Assembly: GCA_028284725.1 (NCBI GenBank)
Contig: JANQRD010000052.1
Location: forward strand, 1 to 49,227
Source of the DNA: Allomuricauda sp.
GTDB taxonomy: Bacteria > Bacteroidota > Bacteroidia > Flavobacteriales > Flavobacteriaceae
DNA: 49,227 nt
Reading direction: 5' to 3'
Shown here: one piece after another, positions 8,731 through 17,065 of the stretch
Layout of the letters: each line of letters opens with the position of its first letter
Position numbering within the stretch: the stretch's first letter is position 1
The notes under the pieces: model-generated
Told to the model about the DNA's origin: nothing
The model's database searches: none
The model's input: only the letters and a program-made list of their open reading frames with translations
Translations under genes and position numbers: made by a program

Positions 8731-10374
8731 TTATTTATCTGCTTTTACCTGCTTAATATCTCCGTAAATGCGCATTCTCGGGTGTACAACAACAGTCCTA
8801 TATTCATATTGCGTGTCTTGGTCAAGATTGTTCAATTTGATAGAGAACACTCCGTTTTTATTTACTTCTATTAAAGTAGATGTTTCCCAATTGGTATTAT
8901 AGAGATTCTCCACAAAACCCGCATATTTTCTATATTCAAAACCTACTTTTAGTTTTTTGGAATTTCCTGTTTTCAATAATTCCCCATAGAGGGCAACTAC
9001 ATTATTCTCTAGTTTACCTTTGCCAGTTTTAATTACTGGCGGACTCAGTGCAGGTTCTACATTTTCTAGCTTTACAACAATGGGATTGTGCCATTTGCTG
9101 TTATTGTAAATTCGTTGTGCACGAACCACTGAAATATGCAATCCGTCTTTTTCTGATTCAAATGAAGATTTTGCGTCTTTATTGGGATTATATTCTACTA
9201 CTTTATCATTTTGACCAAGCACACTTATTTTAGTTTGCGGCGTAGCCTTAACAGAACCAATTACAAATTCCTTTCGTTCGCCTCGTTTCCATTCTGGCAA
9301 CTTGGTAATAATGGCATATACTGTTTTTTTGTCCTTGGAAGCCGTAAACCAAACATCATTTTCTCTTGTAACAATCCAGGGACGAACATTTTGTATTGCT
9401 TCTTGGTTAATAAAATTCCAGGCCGATAGCTCCGTTAGGTTTCGGGCTTCTGGATTTGGAATTTCGCCAAAGGCATCCAACCCAAGGTTTAACAATAAAT
9501 TTCCGCCTTTGGCACGTGTTTCAATAAGTAACTCAATAATTCTACTTGCAGATTTTAACTTGTCCTTAGTAGGTTTGTATTGCCATTGTGTACCCATGGT
9601 AACACAAGATTCCCATAAATTGTCGTTTGCAACACCAGGTAGTTTTTGTTCGGGAGTACTCACCGCACCACGTGTGATTACAACATTGGGTTGCAATTCC
9701 CAAGCCTCTTCTTTGCAAGGTCCTTTAGGATTTCCATCTATAAACAAGATATCTATTTTACCATAATTGGTAAATAACTCATGGGTTTGACGGCGAACCA
9801 AATCGTTATACTTTTTTTGAACGCCAGCGCCTAGTGTTAAACCGCGTCTTCTAATGATAACATCATTATCGTACAAAAATTTGAAGTCTTCGGGCGAATA
9901 GTAAAACCCAACCGCCAAACCGGCCTTACGCACACCGTCAACATACTCTTTTAACACATCTTTTTTATATGGCGTATTAATAATGTTAAAGTCGGTCGTT
10001 TTAGTATTCCACATGCAAAAACCTGAATGGTGCTTTGCTGTAAAAACCACATATTTCATACCAGCAAGTTTGGCCTGCACTGCAATTTTGTACGGGTCAA
10101 AATCTGTAGGGTCGAAGGTTTTAGGTAATTCGTTAAAAAAGCGATTTGTATAATCATCTGAAGCACCTACCATGGAATGGCTGATTACAATTCCTAACTG
10201 ACTGTCTAGGCTCCAATGGATAAACATACCAAAACCCAAATCCCTCAACCATTCCTGACGCTCTAGTTTGTTGAGATTGAATATTTCCTCTTTCTGGTCA
10301 TTTGCTATCTGTGCTTCAAGGTTGTTTGTTAAACAAATAAAGGCGATAATAAAAAGGAATTTTTTTATTCTCAT
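8731..10374 (-). CDS. Alpha-L-fucosidase, GH29
   Basis: The GH29 catalytic domain is clear: WLRDLGFGMFIHWSLDSQLG, KYVVFTAKHHSGFCMWNTK, GFYYSPED and the nucleophile segment KIDILFIDGNPKG (second Asp, residue ~213 from the chosen start). I chose ATG 10374, which gives MRIKKFLFIIAFICLTNNLEAQ, a typical signal peptide. An in-frame ATG 15 codons upstream (10419) would bury it. The C-terminal ~150 residues form a beta-rich accessory domain. The enzyme should release alpha-L-fucose (possibly a related deoxyhexose or galactose) in the periplasm. It sits 11-13 bp from the sulfatase and about 56 bp from the GH2 gene. No fucose catabolic genes are visible nearby. Confidence 0.93.
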   Translation of the reverse strand: MRIKKFLFIIAFICLTNNLEAQIANDQKEEIFNLNKLERQEWLRDLGFGMFIHWSLDSQLGIVISHSMVGASDDYTNRFFNELPKTFDPTDFDPYKIAVQAKLAGMKYVVFTAKHHSGFCMWNTKTTDFNIINTPYKKDVLKEYVDGVRKAGLAVGFYYSPEDFKFLYDNDVIIRRRGLTLGAGVQKKYNDLVRRQTHELFTNYGKIDILFIDGNPKGPCKEEAWELQPNVVITRGAVSTPEQKLPGVANDNLWESCVTMGTQWQYKPTKDKLKSASRIIELLIETRAKGGNLLLNLGLDAFGEIPNPEARNLTELSAWNFINQEAIQNVRPWIVTRENDVWFTASKDKKTVYAIITKLPEWKRGERKEFVIGSVKATPQTKISVLGQNDKVVEYNPNKDAKSSFESEKDGLHISVVRAQRIYNNSKWHNPIVVKLENVEPALSPPVIKTGKGKLENNVVALYGELLKTGNSKKLKVGFEYRKYAGFVENLYNTNWETSTLIEVNKNGVFSIKLNNLDQDTQYEYRTVVVHPRMRIYGDIKQVKADK

Positions 10375-10430
10375 AGTGTTAAACCTCCTCTCATTAATTA
10401 ATTGAGAATAGAATTTCAAAATTTGTCCGA

Positions 10431-12242
10431 TTAATTATTTTCATTCAAATAAAAATCCCGTAACGTAAAGAATGCTTTCTTTTTAATCCCCTGTTCTGAG
10501 ATCAATCCTTTACGGTTAAAATCTGCCTGTATTCTTCGTAAATGCCTTCTGTGTGAACGGAAATCCATTAGAATCCAAGGTGATGTACCTGCTAGGAAAT
10601 CGATGTGACGCATCATCTCTATGTTATTTCTATATACGGCATCCTGATATTCTTCCGTCCATCTTTCATTTTCATCTCCATAAAGTCCTTGTAGCGCTCC
10701 TCCACCAACTTCACTCATGATCATCGGTTTGTCAAAATGATTTTCCCAACGCCAATTGGCACATGACTCAGGCTTTCCACCATACCATCCACAATAGCTG
10801 TTGATTCCAATAACATCTACATGTGCGCCCAATTTATCTTCAATTAATTTAACATTTTTACTGCCATTTTGTGTGTCTAATGCGGCTGTTACCAAGCGAG
10901 TATCATCCAATTCACGGACACGTTGTGCCAGTTTTGATAAAAACGACAAGCGGGAATCTCCTTCGGGAGTTTCATTGGCAACCCCCCAAAGTACAATGGC
11001 CGCTCTGTTTTTGTCCCTGGAAATCATTTCGGTCAACTGGGTTTCAGCGTTTTTATAGGTCTCCGGATTATCAAAGAGTACTGTCCAGTATACCGGGATT
11101 TCAGACCAAATCAACAGTCCCATTTTCTCTGCCAAACGCACCATAGTTTCGTTATGGGGGTAATGTGCTAACCTAATATAATTACAGCCCAATTCTTTGG
11201 CCCAATTCAGTAAAATTTTGCATTCCTCTTCCGAAGTGACCCTTCCTGTTTTGTAGGGCGCTTCCTCATGGATGCTTATTCCCTTTAAGAATATGGGTTC
11301 GCCATTCAACACTATCTTGGAGCCTTTGGTTTCTATGGTTCTAAACCCTATGTCATCGGAAATCTCATCTGATTCGGTACTGATTTTCACGCTGTATAGC
11401 TTGGGGTTTTTAGGTGACCATAAAGTTGGCTTTGCCTTGAGCTTAAATGTTGCTATTCCATTCGAAGCAACGGCAGTCACTTTCTTTTTTAACTCAGGAA
11501 TTTCTATGGCAACATTTCCTGTTTGGTTTTTATTTGATAAAGTCACCCAACCCTGTATGTTATCTTTTTTATCCTTTCTGTACGTGATTCCATAATCTAA
11601 AATGTGGTTATCTGGAACATTAACCAAATGCACGGAACGTGTGATGCCCCCATAATTCCACCAATCCGTATTTATGGTTGGAATGGCTTCGCGTTTGCGC
11701 TTATTATCAACCTTTACCACCAAATGATTGTCTCTTTCTTTCAATTTACCTGTTAGGTCAAACTGAAATGGTGTATACCCCCCAATATGTTGTCCCAATT
11801 TTTCACCGTTAAGATAAACGTGGGCTTCGTAATTAACAGCTTCAAAATAGAGATAGGTTTTTTGTCCTGATTTTTCGGTATAATCAAAAGTACGCTTGTA
11901 CCAAACTGATCCTTCGTAATAGTAGAGTTTTTCCATTTGCGTGTTCCAATCTCCAGGCACCATAAGCTGGTAGTCCGTATCAAAATTGTACTCAATCAAA
12001 TCGGATGGTTTTTTCATTTTTTTATTTGTGAAAAATCCATTTTCCCTTGGCTGCCATCTATGGTTGTAATATCCATTTTCAAGGGGGTCGACAATAACTT
12101 GCCAAAGCCCATCCAATGGCTGTTTATCTCGAGACCCTATGTTTTGAAGAACAAATGTATTTTCGGATATCGCACCTTGCGCAGTTGTAACAATACATTT
12201 CGAACAAAATATCAAAATGAGAATTAATTTTATAGGTTTCAT
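10431..12242 (-). CDS. GH2 beta-glucuronidase, secreted
   Basis: A 603-residue GH2 enzyme: signal peptide to about residue 21 (TTAQ), sugar-binding jelly roll (DGLW, YYYEGSVWYKRTF), immunoglobulin-like domain, then a TIM barrel. The acid/base is Glu424 in GVANETP and the nucleophile is Glu511 in MSEVGGGA. WWNYGGI (194-200) is a usual beta-glucuronidase block. An Asn-Arg-Lys triplet at 576-578 matches the N-x-K motif known to bind the substrate carboxylate in beta-glucuronidases. That favours glucuronide over galactoside cleavage and fits the uxaC-uxuA operon that would consume the product. It is 3 bp from the esterase gene, in the same operon. Confidence 0.9.
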   Translation of the reverse strand: MKPIKLILILIFCSKCIVTTAQGAISENTFVLQNIGSRDKQPLDGLWQVIVDPLENGYYNHRWQPRENGFFTNKKMKKPSDLIEYNFDTDYQLMVPGDWNTQMEKLYYYEGSVWYKRTFDYTEKSGQKTYLYFEAVNYEAHVYLNGEKLGQHIGGYTPFQFDLTGKLKERDNHLVVKVDNKRKREAIPTINTDWWNYGGITRSVHLVNVPDNHILDYGITYRKDKKDNIQGWVTLSNKNQTGNVAIEIPELKKKVTAVASNGIATFKLKAKPTLWSPKNPKLYSVKISTESDEISDDIGFRTIETKGSKIVLNGEPIFLKGISIHEEAPYKTGRVTSEEECKILLNWAKELGCNYIRLAHYPHNETMVRLAEKMGLLIWSEIPVYWTVLFDNPETYKNAETQLTEMISRDKNRAAIVLWGVANETPEGDSRLSFLSKLAQRVRELDDTRLVTAALDTQNGSKNVKLIEDKLGAHVDVIGINSYCGWYGGKPESCANWRWENHFDKPMIMSEVGGGALQGLYGDENERWTEEYQDAVYRNNIEMMRHIDFLAGTSPWILMDFRSHRRHLRRIQADFNRKGLISEQGIKKKAFFTLRDFYLNENN

Positions 12243-12245
12243 GTA

Positions 12246-13043
12246 TTACGGATTGTATTTAAGTTCTAAATATTTTTTTGCATAACGTTTCCCCATTTCA
12301 ATTTGCGCATCTCTGCTAAAGTGGAGTGAATCGCCCAAATGCCCCAAATTGGAAGCTTTTATGTAATCTATATTGGAAATATGTTCTTTTAGTTTGGAAA
12401 TCGTTTTGTTAATACTATCTGAGGTACCTTTCCAGTTTCCAATCTCTCCAACAATGACGGGCACATCGGCTGTATTTAGGTCTTTTCTCAGGTTTTCGAT
12501 AAAGGTTTTAAAACGCGGCGCGTAGTCCTTCCATTTTTTTCTGTCCGCTTCACCTTGATGCCATAAAATCCCCTTTAAGTTTCCTTTTTTTTGAGCTTGC
12601 AGAACACGTATTACAGCTTTGTTGTAGTACTCGCTTCCTTTTTTCCATTCGGTCAATTGGGTGCCTCCTCGTGCATTAACCACCAGACCTATTTTTCTTC
12701 CATCTCTCACTATTTCTTGAGCAAAGGTCCAAGAAGGTCCAATTTGCTGCATACCTATTCGCTTGCGAACCGTTGAATATCTGTTCAATGGGTTTTTTGC
12801 CTGTTCCCACTCCTGTTTATCATTGAACAGAAATACATTTTTCATCAACAGGGTGTCATCGGCTTGCATCACTGCCCTACCTGCCATATTGGATTGCCCA
12901 ATACAGAGAAAGAAATCTATTTTTTCCTCAGATGAATGGGAGGTCTTACTTTCTTTACAGGAGACAATAAAAAATACCATCACAAGTACAGAAAAACTTG
13001 CCCAAATACTTCGGTTTTTATGAAAGGGCATAGGATTTATCAT
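12246..13043 (-). CDS. SGNH/SASA-type carbohydrate acetylesterase lipoprotein
   Basis: A 265-residue protein with lipobox FIVSC followed by a sialate-O-acetylesterase-type (DUF303/CE6-like) SGNH domain. Block I is FFLCIGQSNMAGR with the catalytic Ser. The middle has NARGGT and WHQGEADR. The C-terminal block is GDSLHFSRDAQ with the catalytic His. Such enzymes remove O-acetyl groups from plant or algal polysaccharides in the periplasm. The size matches single-domain members. It follows the SurA-like gene by 90 bp and precedes the GH2 gene by 3 bp. It implies that the target glycan is acetylated, though the exact ester is unknown. Confidence 0.88.
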   Translation of the reverse strand: MINPMPFHKNRSIWASFSVLVMVFFIVSCKESKTSHSSEEKIDFFLCIGQSNMAGRAVMQADDTLLMKNVFLFNDKQEWEQAKNPLNRYSTVRKRIGMQQIGPSWTFAQEIVRDGRKIGLVVNARGGTQLTEWKKGSEYYNKAVIRVLQAQKKGNLKGILWHQGEADRKKWKDYAPRFKTFIENLRKDLNTADVPVIVGEIGNWKGTSDSINKTISKLKEHISNIDYIKASNLGHLGDSLHFSRDAQIEMGKRYAKKYLELKYNP

Positions 13044-13133
13044 GCCAATGGTTTTTTTTCGTTTGGGAGCTCAGCCCAAAACATGGAAATAGGATGGCTT
13101 TTAGAACATTTCTTAGTTGGAGTCCCATAATTT

Positions 13134-14201
13134 TCAAAAATCTTTTGGTGATATTGAAGCGTAGTTGTGCTGATGCTTATTTAAGACTGCGTTATCTGCT
13201 AAATATGCTAAAAGTTCGATATACTTTTTGTTTTGATAACGGTACAAAACTTCTTTCTCGACTTCTTCAAAAGTTTTTATTTTTTGTATTGGGGTGTTAG
13301 TGATAGTGACCACATAAATCCCTTCTTGAACTGATGCAATTTTATATTCCCCAGAACTCAATGTAGTAGCAATCCGTTTGATTATCTCATCAGGATTGTC
13401 CTCCCCATAGATGGGAACAGAATCATAAAAAACTTTTTGGGAAAATTCCCCTTTGGGATATTTTTTTGAAACATCGTTCATAGAATATCCCATGTTCAAA
13501 AGCTTCATCACCTTTTTTATTTCTTCTTCCGCTGAATCATAAGAGATTGAATTGTATTTAAATCCAAAAGTTTCAACATCGATTTTATCAAAATACGTAA
13601 AAGCACTATATTTTATTTGTTCATAGAAATCATTCATAGCCCTATTGTCCGGAGAGAACTCTTCTCTTATAATCTTTTCTTTTACCTGTATTTCCAGATT
13701 AGTTAATAAATAATGGTAATAGCTTGGGATATCCATATTTATTGAACCATATATCACATTACCTTTTTCGTGCCTTTTACTTCTGTCATTGTTGTACTTC
13801 TTCCAATCTGATTTAAACTCTTCAAAATCAAAACTGTCAATGACCCCATACTCTTTTGCCAAGGCATGTATAATTTTAGTTTTTATGATTTTCTTATCTG
13901 TTCTTTCTTTTAGAAAATCCAAAGGGCTAATATTCCCAATAGGTTCAGTCCAAAAATTTGGAGAGTTCTCGATACCATAGTTTTGGTAAAAATGATTGTA
14001 AGTCATGGCAATCTCCCTTCTAAGGTGTAGAAGGTATTCCTCTCTGCTAACCTCCATACCATTAATCTCTACAACTGAGCTGTCCAGTAAAAAAGAAGTT
14101 TGTTCGTTTTTAGTTGTGCTCCGTTCGAGTTGTACACAAGATGAGCAGAGAATAAAAAGAAAAAAAGTAACTCCGGAAAATAAAAGTCTTGAGGTTTTCA
14201 A
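13134..14201 (-). CDS. SurA/PrsA-like periplasmic folding lipoprotein
   Basis: A 355-residue protein with a lipobox (FILCSSC) and a mostly helical N-terminal part containing VEINGMEVSREEYLLHLRRE and DFLKERTDKKIIKTKIIHALAKEYGV. This resembles the SurA N-terminal chaperone fold. The C-terminal part (PKGEFSQKVFYDSVPIYGEDNPDEIIKRIATTLSSGEYKI, then TPIQKIKTFEEVEKEVLYRYQNKKYIELLAYL) resembles a parvulin-type domain with its trailing helix. Exact catalytic residues cannot be identified, so it may be a chaperone only. It lies inside the PUL between the beta-helix protein and the esterase, so a dedicated folding helper for an exported PUL protein is the simplest idea. I would not exclude a different function. 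Confidence 0.55.
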   Translation of the reverse strand: MKTSRLLFSGVTFFLFILCSSCVQLERSTTKNEQTSFLLDSSVVEINGMEVSREEYLLHLRREIAMTYNHFYQNYGIENSPNFWTEPIGNISPLDFLKERTDKKIIKTKIIHALAKEYGVIDSFDFEEFKSDWKKYNNDRSKRHEKGNVIYGSINMDIPSYYHYLLTNLEIQVKEKIIREEFSPDNRAMNDFYEQIKYSAFTYFDKIDVETFGFKYNSISYDSAEEEIKKVMKLLNMGYSMNDVSKKYPKGEFSQKVFYDSVPIYGEDNPDEIIKRIATTLSSGEYKIASVQEGIYVVTITNTPIQKIKTFEEVEKEVLYRYQNKKYIELLAYLADNAVLNKHQHNYASISPKDF

Positions 14202-14316
14202 TTTTTTAAGACTAAAAATTTTGTTCTGCTCTCTGAAGAAAAACTTTTACCAGTACTCTTAACAAATTAATAAAAGTGTTGGGTGTTGGCTTCAAAAAGC
14301 TAATGTGTTTTCCCTA

Positions 14317-15912
14317 TTAGTTTCTAAACTCCCCTGCGCCAATATCCGGCGCATCCTGATACAATGGATTACCCCAAAAATCAGAACCCCCATTGTTTTC
14401 CACTACCCTTCCAGAATCAATACAAGGCGAAGATGCCTGTATTTGATAGCCTGTCAAGATATTGGGATAAAAAGACCACTCGATATCCTGTCTCCCTTTG
14501 CCAGGATTCGTTAACATTGGGTCACTTGTAATATAATTAGTTCCTTGAGGTGTTATGTTGTAAAATGCATTGTTTTCGAAGTTCACATTATTGGAATTCC
14601 CCCACGAAGAGCCCTCATCTTCAAAATAAAATATGTTATTAAAAAAATCAGTATTATAGGCAGTTCTTCCTGTCTCTCCCGAGCCGAACACGGCCAAGCT
14701 GATACCGGATTTGATGTAATGGGTGTTATTATAAATTTTAGCTCTTGTCATCCCTCTTTCTGAATTGAAGCCATAAAAGTATATGGCCTTATCATCGTTT
14801 TGCGAAATATTGTATCGAATAACCACATTTTCATTAACAGCCTTTTTCATTATGGCAAACCCCCAATGATTGTCATGACTATAGTTGTATTGTATTTTTG
14901 TGTTTTTACAGTTCCAATCCGCATCGTATGCACCTCTATCCTTATCCCCTTCACCTCGATTGCCATAAGCCTCATTAAATTGAATCACAGCATTGTTCGT
15001 ATTAAAAGTAAAAATACTATGACCCGTATCAAACCTACTGCTATTAATCAAGGTGTTGTGCTCGACCACAGGGTTGTCACTTACCCGGATTATCACATTG
15101 TTCCGTCCTGTGTTACTGACCCGATTACCCTTTATGAGCACATCTAAGAAAGGGTAACGGTCCGATGCATTGATTGAGGCATGATTGGATTGGGTAGCTA
15201 TTCCCAATCCTCCAACATTATCAATGATATTGTCCACAATTTGAAGATCAACATATCTCGAAGGATCTTCACCAAAAGCGGTGAAATAAATACCCCCTGT
15301 ATCCTTTCCGGCAACATTTCCATTTACATCATGTATATAACAACTCTTGATATAAATGTGGTTTGCCTCAATACCTCCGCTTTTATCCAAAACACCAAGA
15401 ATTCCCCAAAGTTTACCTTGGTTTTCCGTAGAACCGTTGGTATTGGTGATTTCCAAATTATTTATCTCAATGTACTCAATATTGTTCAAGAGAACAGTTG
15501 CTAGCCTATTGTCACTTACGCCTCCTCCATTGATGATAGGCTTGCTTCCATCACCATAACTATCGACGATTATGGGACTGTTTTCGGAACCAGCTCCTTT
15601 TAAATCGAGTCTATCATTCCATACTCTACCAGATTTTAATAAAATAGTGTCCCCAGCTTGAAAAAACTTCGAATTCACATTCTGAAATGTTTTCCACGCA
15701 GTATCTGGAGAATCCCCTTTTGAAGAATCATCCCCATCCATTGAGTCAATAAAAAAACTTGTTTGCCTCTCTTCTTCAGGAGGTACGTTGTCCTCAGGTT
15801 CAGGCAATCCAATCTCAGGCACTTCCATTTCAGGAGGTTCCTCAGTGGAATCGCAAGCATTCAACGCAATCAACAAAAAAAACAAAAACATAAACTTTTC
15901 CATTACATCCAA
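14317..15912 (-). CDS. Right-handed parallel beta-helix lipoprotein, candidate polysaccharide lyase or glycan-binding protein
   Basis: A 531-residue protein: lipobox ALNAC, an acidic Pro/Glu-rich linker (about residues 22-50), then a beta-helix. The helix shows FFIDSMDGDDSSKG, WKTFQNVNS, AGDTILLKSGRVW and then repeated rungs rich in Asn and Ile/Val (IEINNLEITNTNG, VDLQIVDNIIDNVGG, VLIKGNRVSNTGRNNVIIRVSDN, IQYNYSHDNHWG). It ends DIGAGEF. The fold is shared by PL6, PL31, GH28-like and many carbohydrate-active proteins, and I cannot assign a family. It is the only candidate endo-acting enzyme in the operon, so it could cleave the main chain at the cell surface. It is 98 bp downstream of the surface lipoprotein gene. 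Confidence 0.75.
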   Translation of the reverse strand: MDVMEKFMFLFFLLIALNACDSTEEPPEMEVPEIGLPEPEDNVPPEEERQTSFFIDSMDGDDSSKGDSPDTAWKTFQNVNSKFFQAGDTILLKSGRVWNDRLDLKGAGSENSPIIVDSYGDGSKPIINGGGVSDNRLATVLLNNIEYIEINNLEITNTNGSTENQGKLWGILGVLDKSGGIEANHIYIKSCYIHDVNGNVAGKDTGGIYFTAFGEDPSRYVDLQIVDNIIDNVGGLGIATQSNHASINASDRYPFLDVLIKGNRVSNTGRNNVIIRVSDNPVVEHNTLINSSRFDTGHSIFTFNTNNAVIQFNEAYGNRGEGDKDRGAYDADWNCKNTKIQYNYSHDNHWGFAIMKKAVNENVVIRYNISQNDDKAIYFYGFNSERGMTRAKIYNNTHYIKSGISLAVFGSGETGRTAYNTDFFNNIFYFEDEGSSWGNSNNVNFENNAFYNITPQGTNYITSDPMLTNPGKGRQDIEWSFYPNILTGYQIQASSPCIDSGRVVENNGGSDFWGNPLYQDAPDIGAGEFRN

Positions 15913-16010
15913 CTAAGCAGTAATCTCCCTTAGAGAGGGTATCCTAAGGGAGAATCTACATTGAAAAAAAACTAAAATAACTAACTCAAAACCAATTATT
16001 TGATTTGCGT

Positions 16011-17048
16011 TTATGGAAGTGGTCCCGCTACAACACTGATATCATCGAATGCCAGAGACCTTCCGCTACCAGAATTGGTCCCATCATTCGTATATACTAT
16101 ATTTATATTGAGCCTACCATTTTCATCAGGAATACCTGTTCTCATAAATTCTTGGTATCCTGCTGATCGTCCTCCCAATCCGCCTAAATCATTCAAAATA
16201 GGTGTGGTATCACCTGTGACGGTAACATTTAGACCACGCGAACTATCTCCTCCAGGTAAAACATAATAGGTTATAAAGTATTCCCTATTGGGTTGCAATC
16301 CCAGGAGTTCAATGTTAAGGGTTGTACCTACACGTCTAAGTTCCAATACCTCCCCACACGGTGGATCAAAGGTATTGTCTGGACATCTGGCAAATTGAAT
16401 ATCTGATCTTAAATCCCGTTCTTCTCCAAGATTATCAGGATCGGTACTAAGGGCAATGGTAGTGTTGGCTAAAACAGTTGGATCTACTTGTTGGTCCGTT
16501 CCAATTTCACCATTACCAACTGCGGTGCCATCATCCAAACCAAATTCGAAACCATTGGTGTAAATAACAGTGCCCTCTTCCAGAGGAAGAGGTTCAACTA
16601 TGTTTCCCACCACCTGTAAGGTTTTGGTAATACCTTGTGAATTTATTTCTATTGTGGTTGAAACGGGACCTCTTTCCGACCTATCTGGCATGTAAAGAAC
16701 CCTTCCATTGTTTACGATATTGGCAGCTGCAAAAAGTACGGTTTCACCAAAATCCGAAGTTTGGATATTTTCGTCATTTGTTGTTCCCAATTGAAAAAAA
16801 CGGCCAATTGAAAACCCTTCTCCCGAAATACTAAGGTTGATAGGAAGATCAAGACCTTCACCCTGTATTGAAAAATCTCCCTGTCCAGTACTTCCAGCTG
16901 GAATATCACCTAAGTCCACAGTATCACCCGTAACCAAGATTATACCCGGAGCGATTTCATCATCGTCCTCACATGCGGTTATCATGGGTATTATAGAAAG
17001 TGTTAGTATGATAACCAATCCGTAATAAATTATTTTTTTTGTTTTCAT
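16011..17048 (-). CDS. PUL surface lipoprotein, putative glycan-binding protein (SusE/F position)
   Basis: A 345-residue lipoprotein (lipobox MITAC followed by EDDDE, the acidic +2 pattern of surface-exported Bacteroidota lipoproteins). An N-terminal Ig-like domain has GDTVDLGDIPAGSTGQGDFS. The C-terminal half starts with VIYTNGFEFG and ends with GRSLAFDDISVVAGPLP, which reads like a jelly-roll carbohydrate-binding module. It directly follows susD (17 bp), the usual place for a surface glycan-binding protein. No catalytic motif is visible. The glycan-binding role is inferred from position and fold-like pattern, not from a recognised family. Confidence 0.65.
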   Translation of the reverse strand: MKTKKIIYYGLVIILTLSIIPMITACEDDDEIAPGIILVTGDTVDLGDIPAGSTGQGDFSIQGEGLDLPINLSISGEGFSIGRFFQLGTTNDENIQTSDFGETVLFAAANIVNNGRVLYMPDRSERGPVSTTIEINSQGITKTLQVVGNIVEPLPLEEGTVIYTNGFEFGLDDGTAVGNGEIGTDQQVDPTVLANTTIALSTDPDNLGEERDLRSDIQFARCPDNTFDPPCGEVLELRRVGTTLNIELLGLQPNREYFITYYVLPGGDSSRGLNVTVTGDTTPILNDLGGLGGRSAGYQEFMRTGIPDENGRLNINIVYTNDGTNSGSGRSLAFDDISVVAGPLP

Positions 17049-17065
17049 GGTTCAGTCTTTTAGGT

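Noticed and set aside
13134..14201. Heparinase or lyase assignment for the SurA-like gene
   Set aside because: No lyase motif is visible; the helical N-terminus and trailing helix fit a folding factor better.
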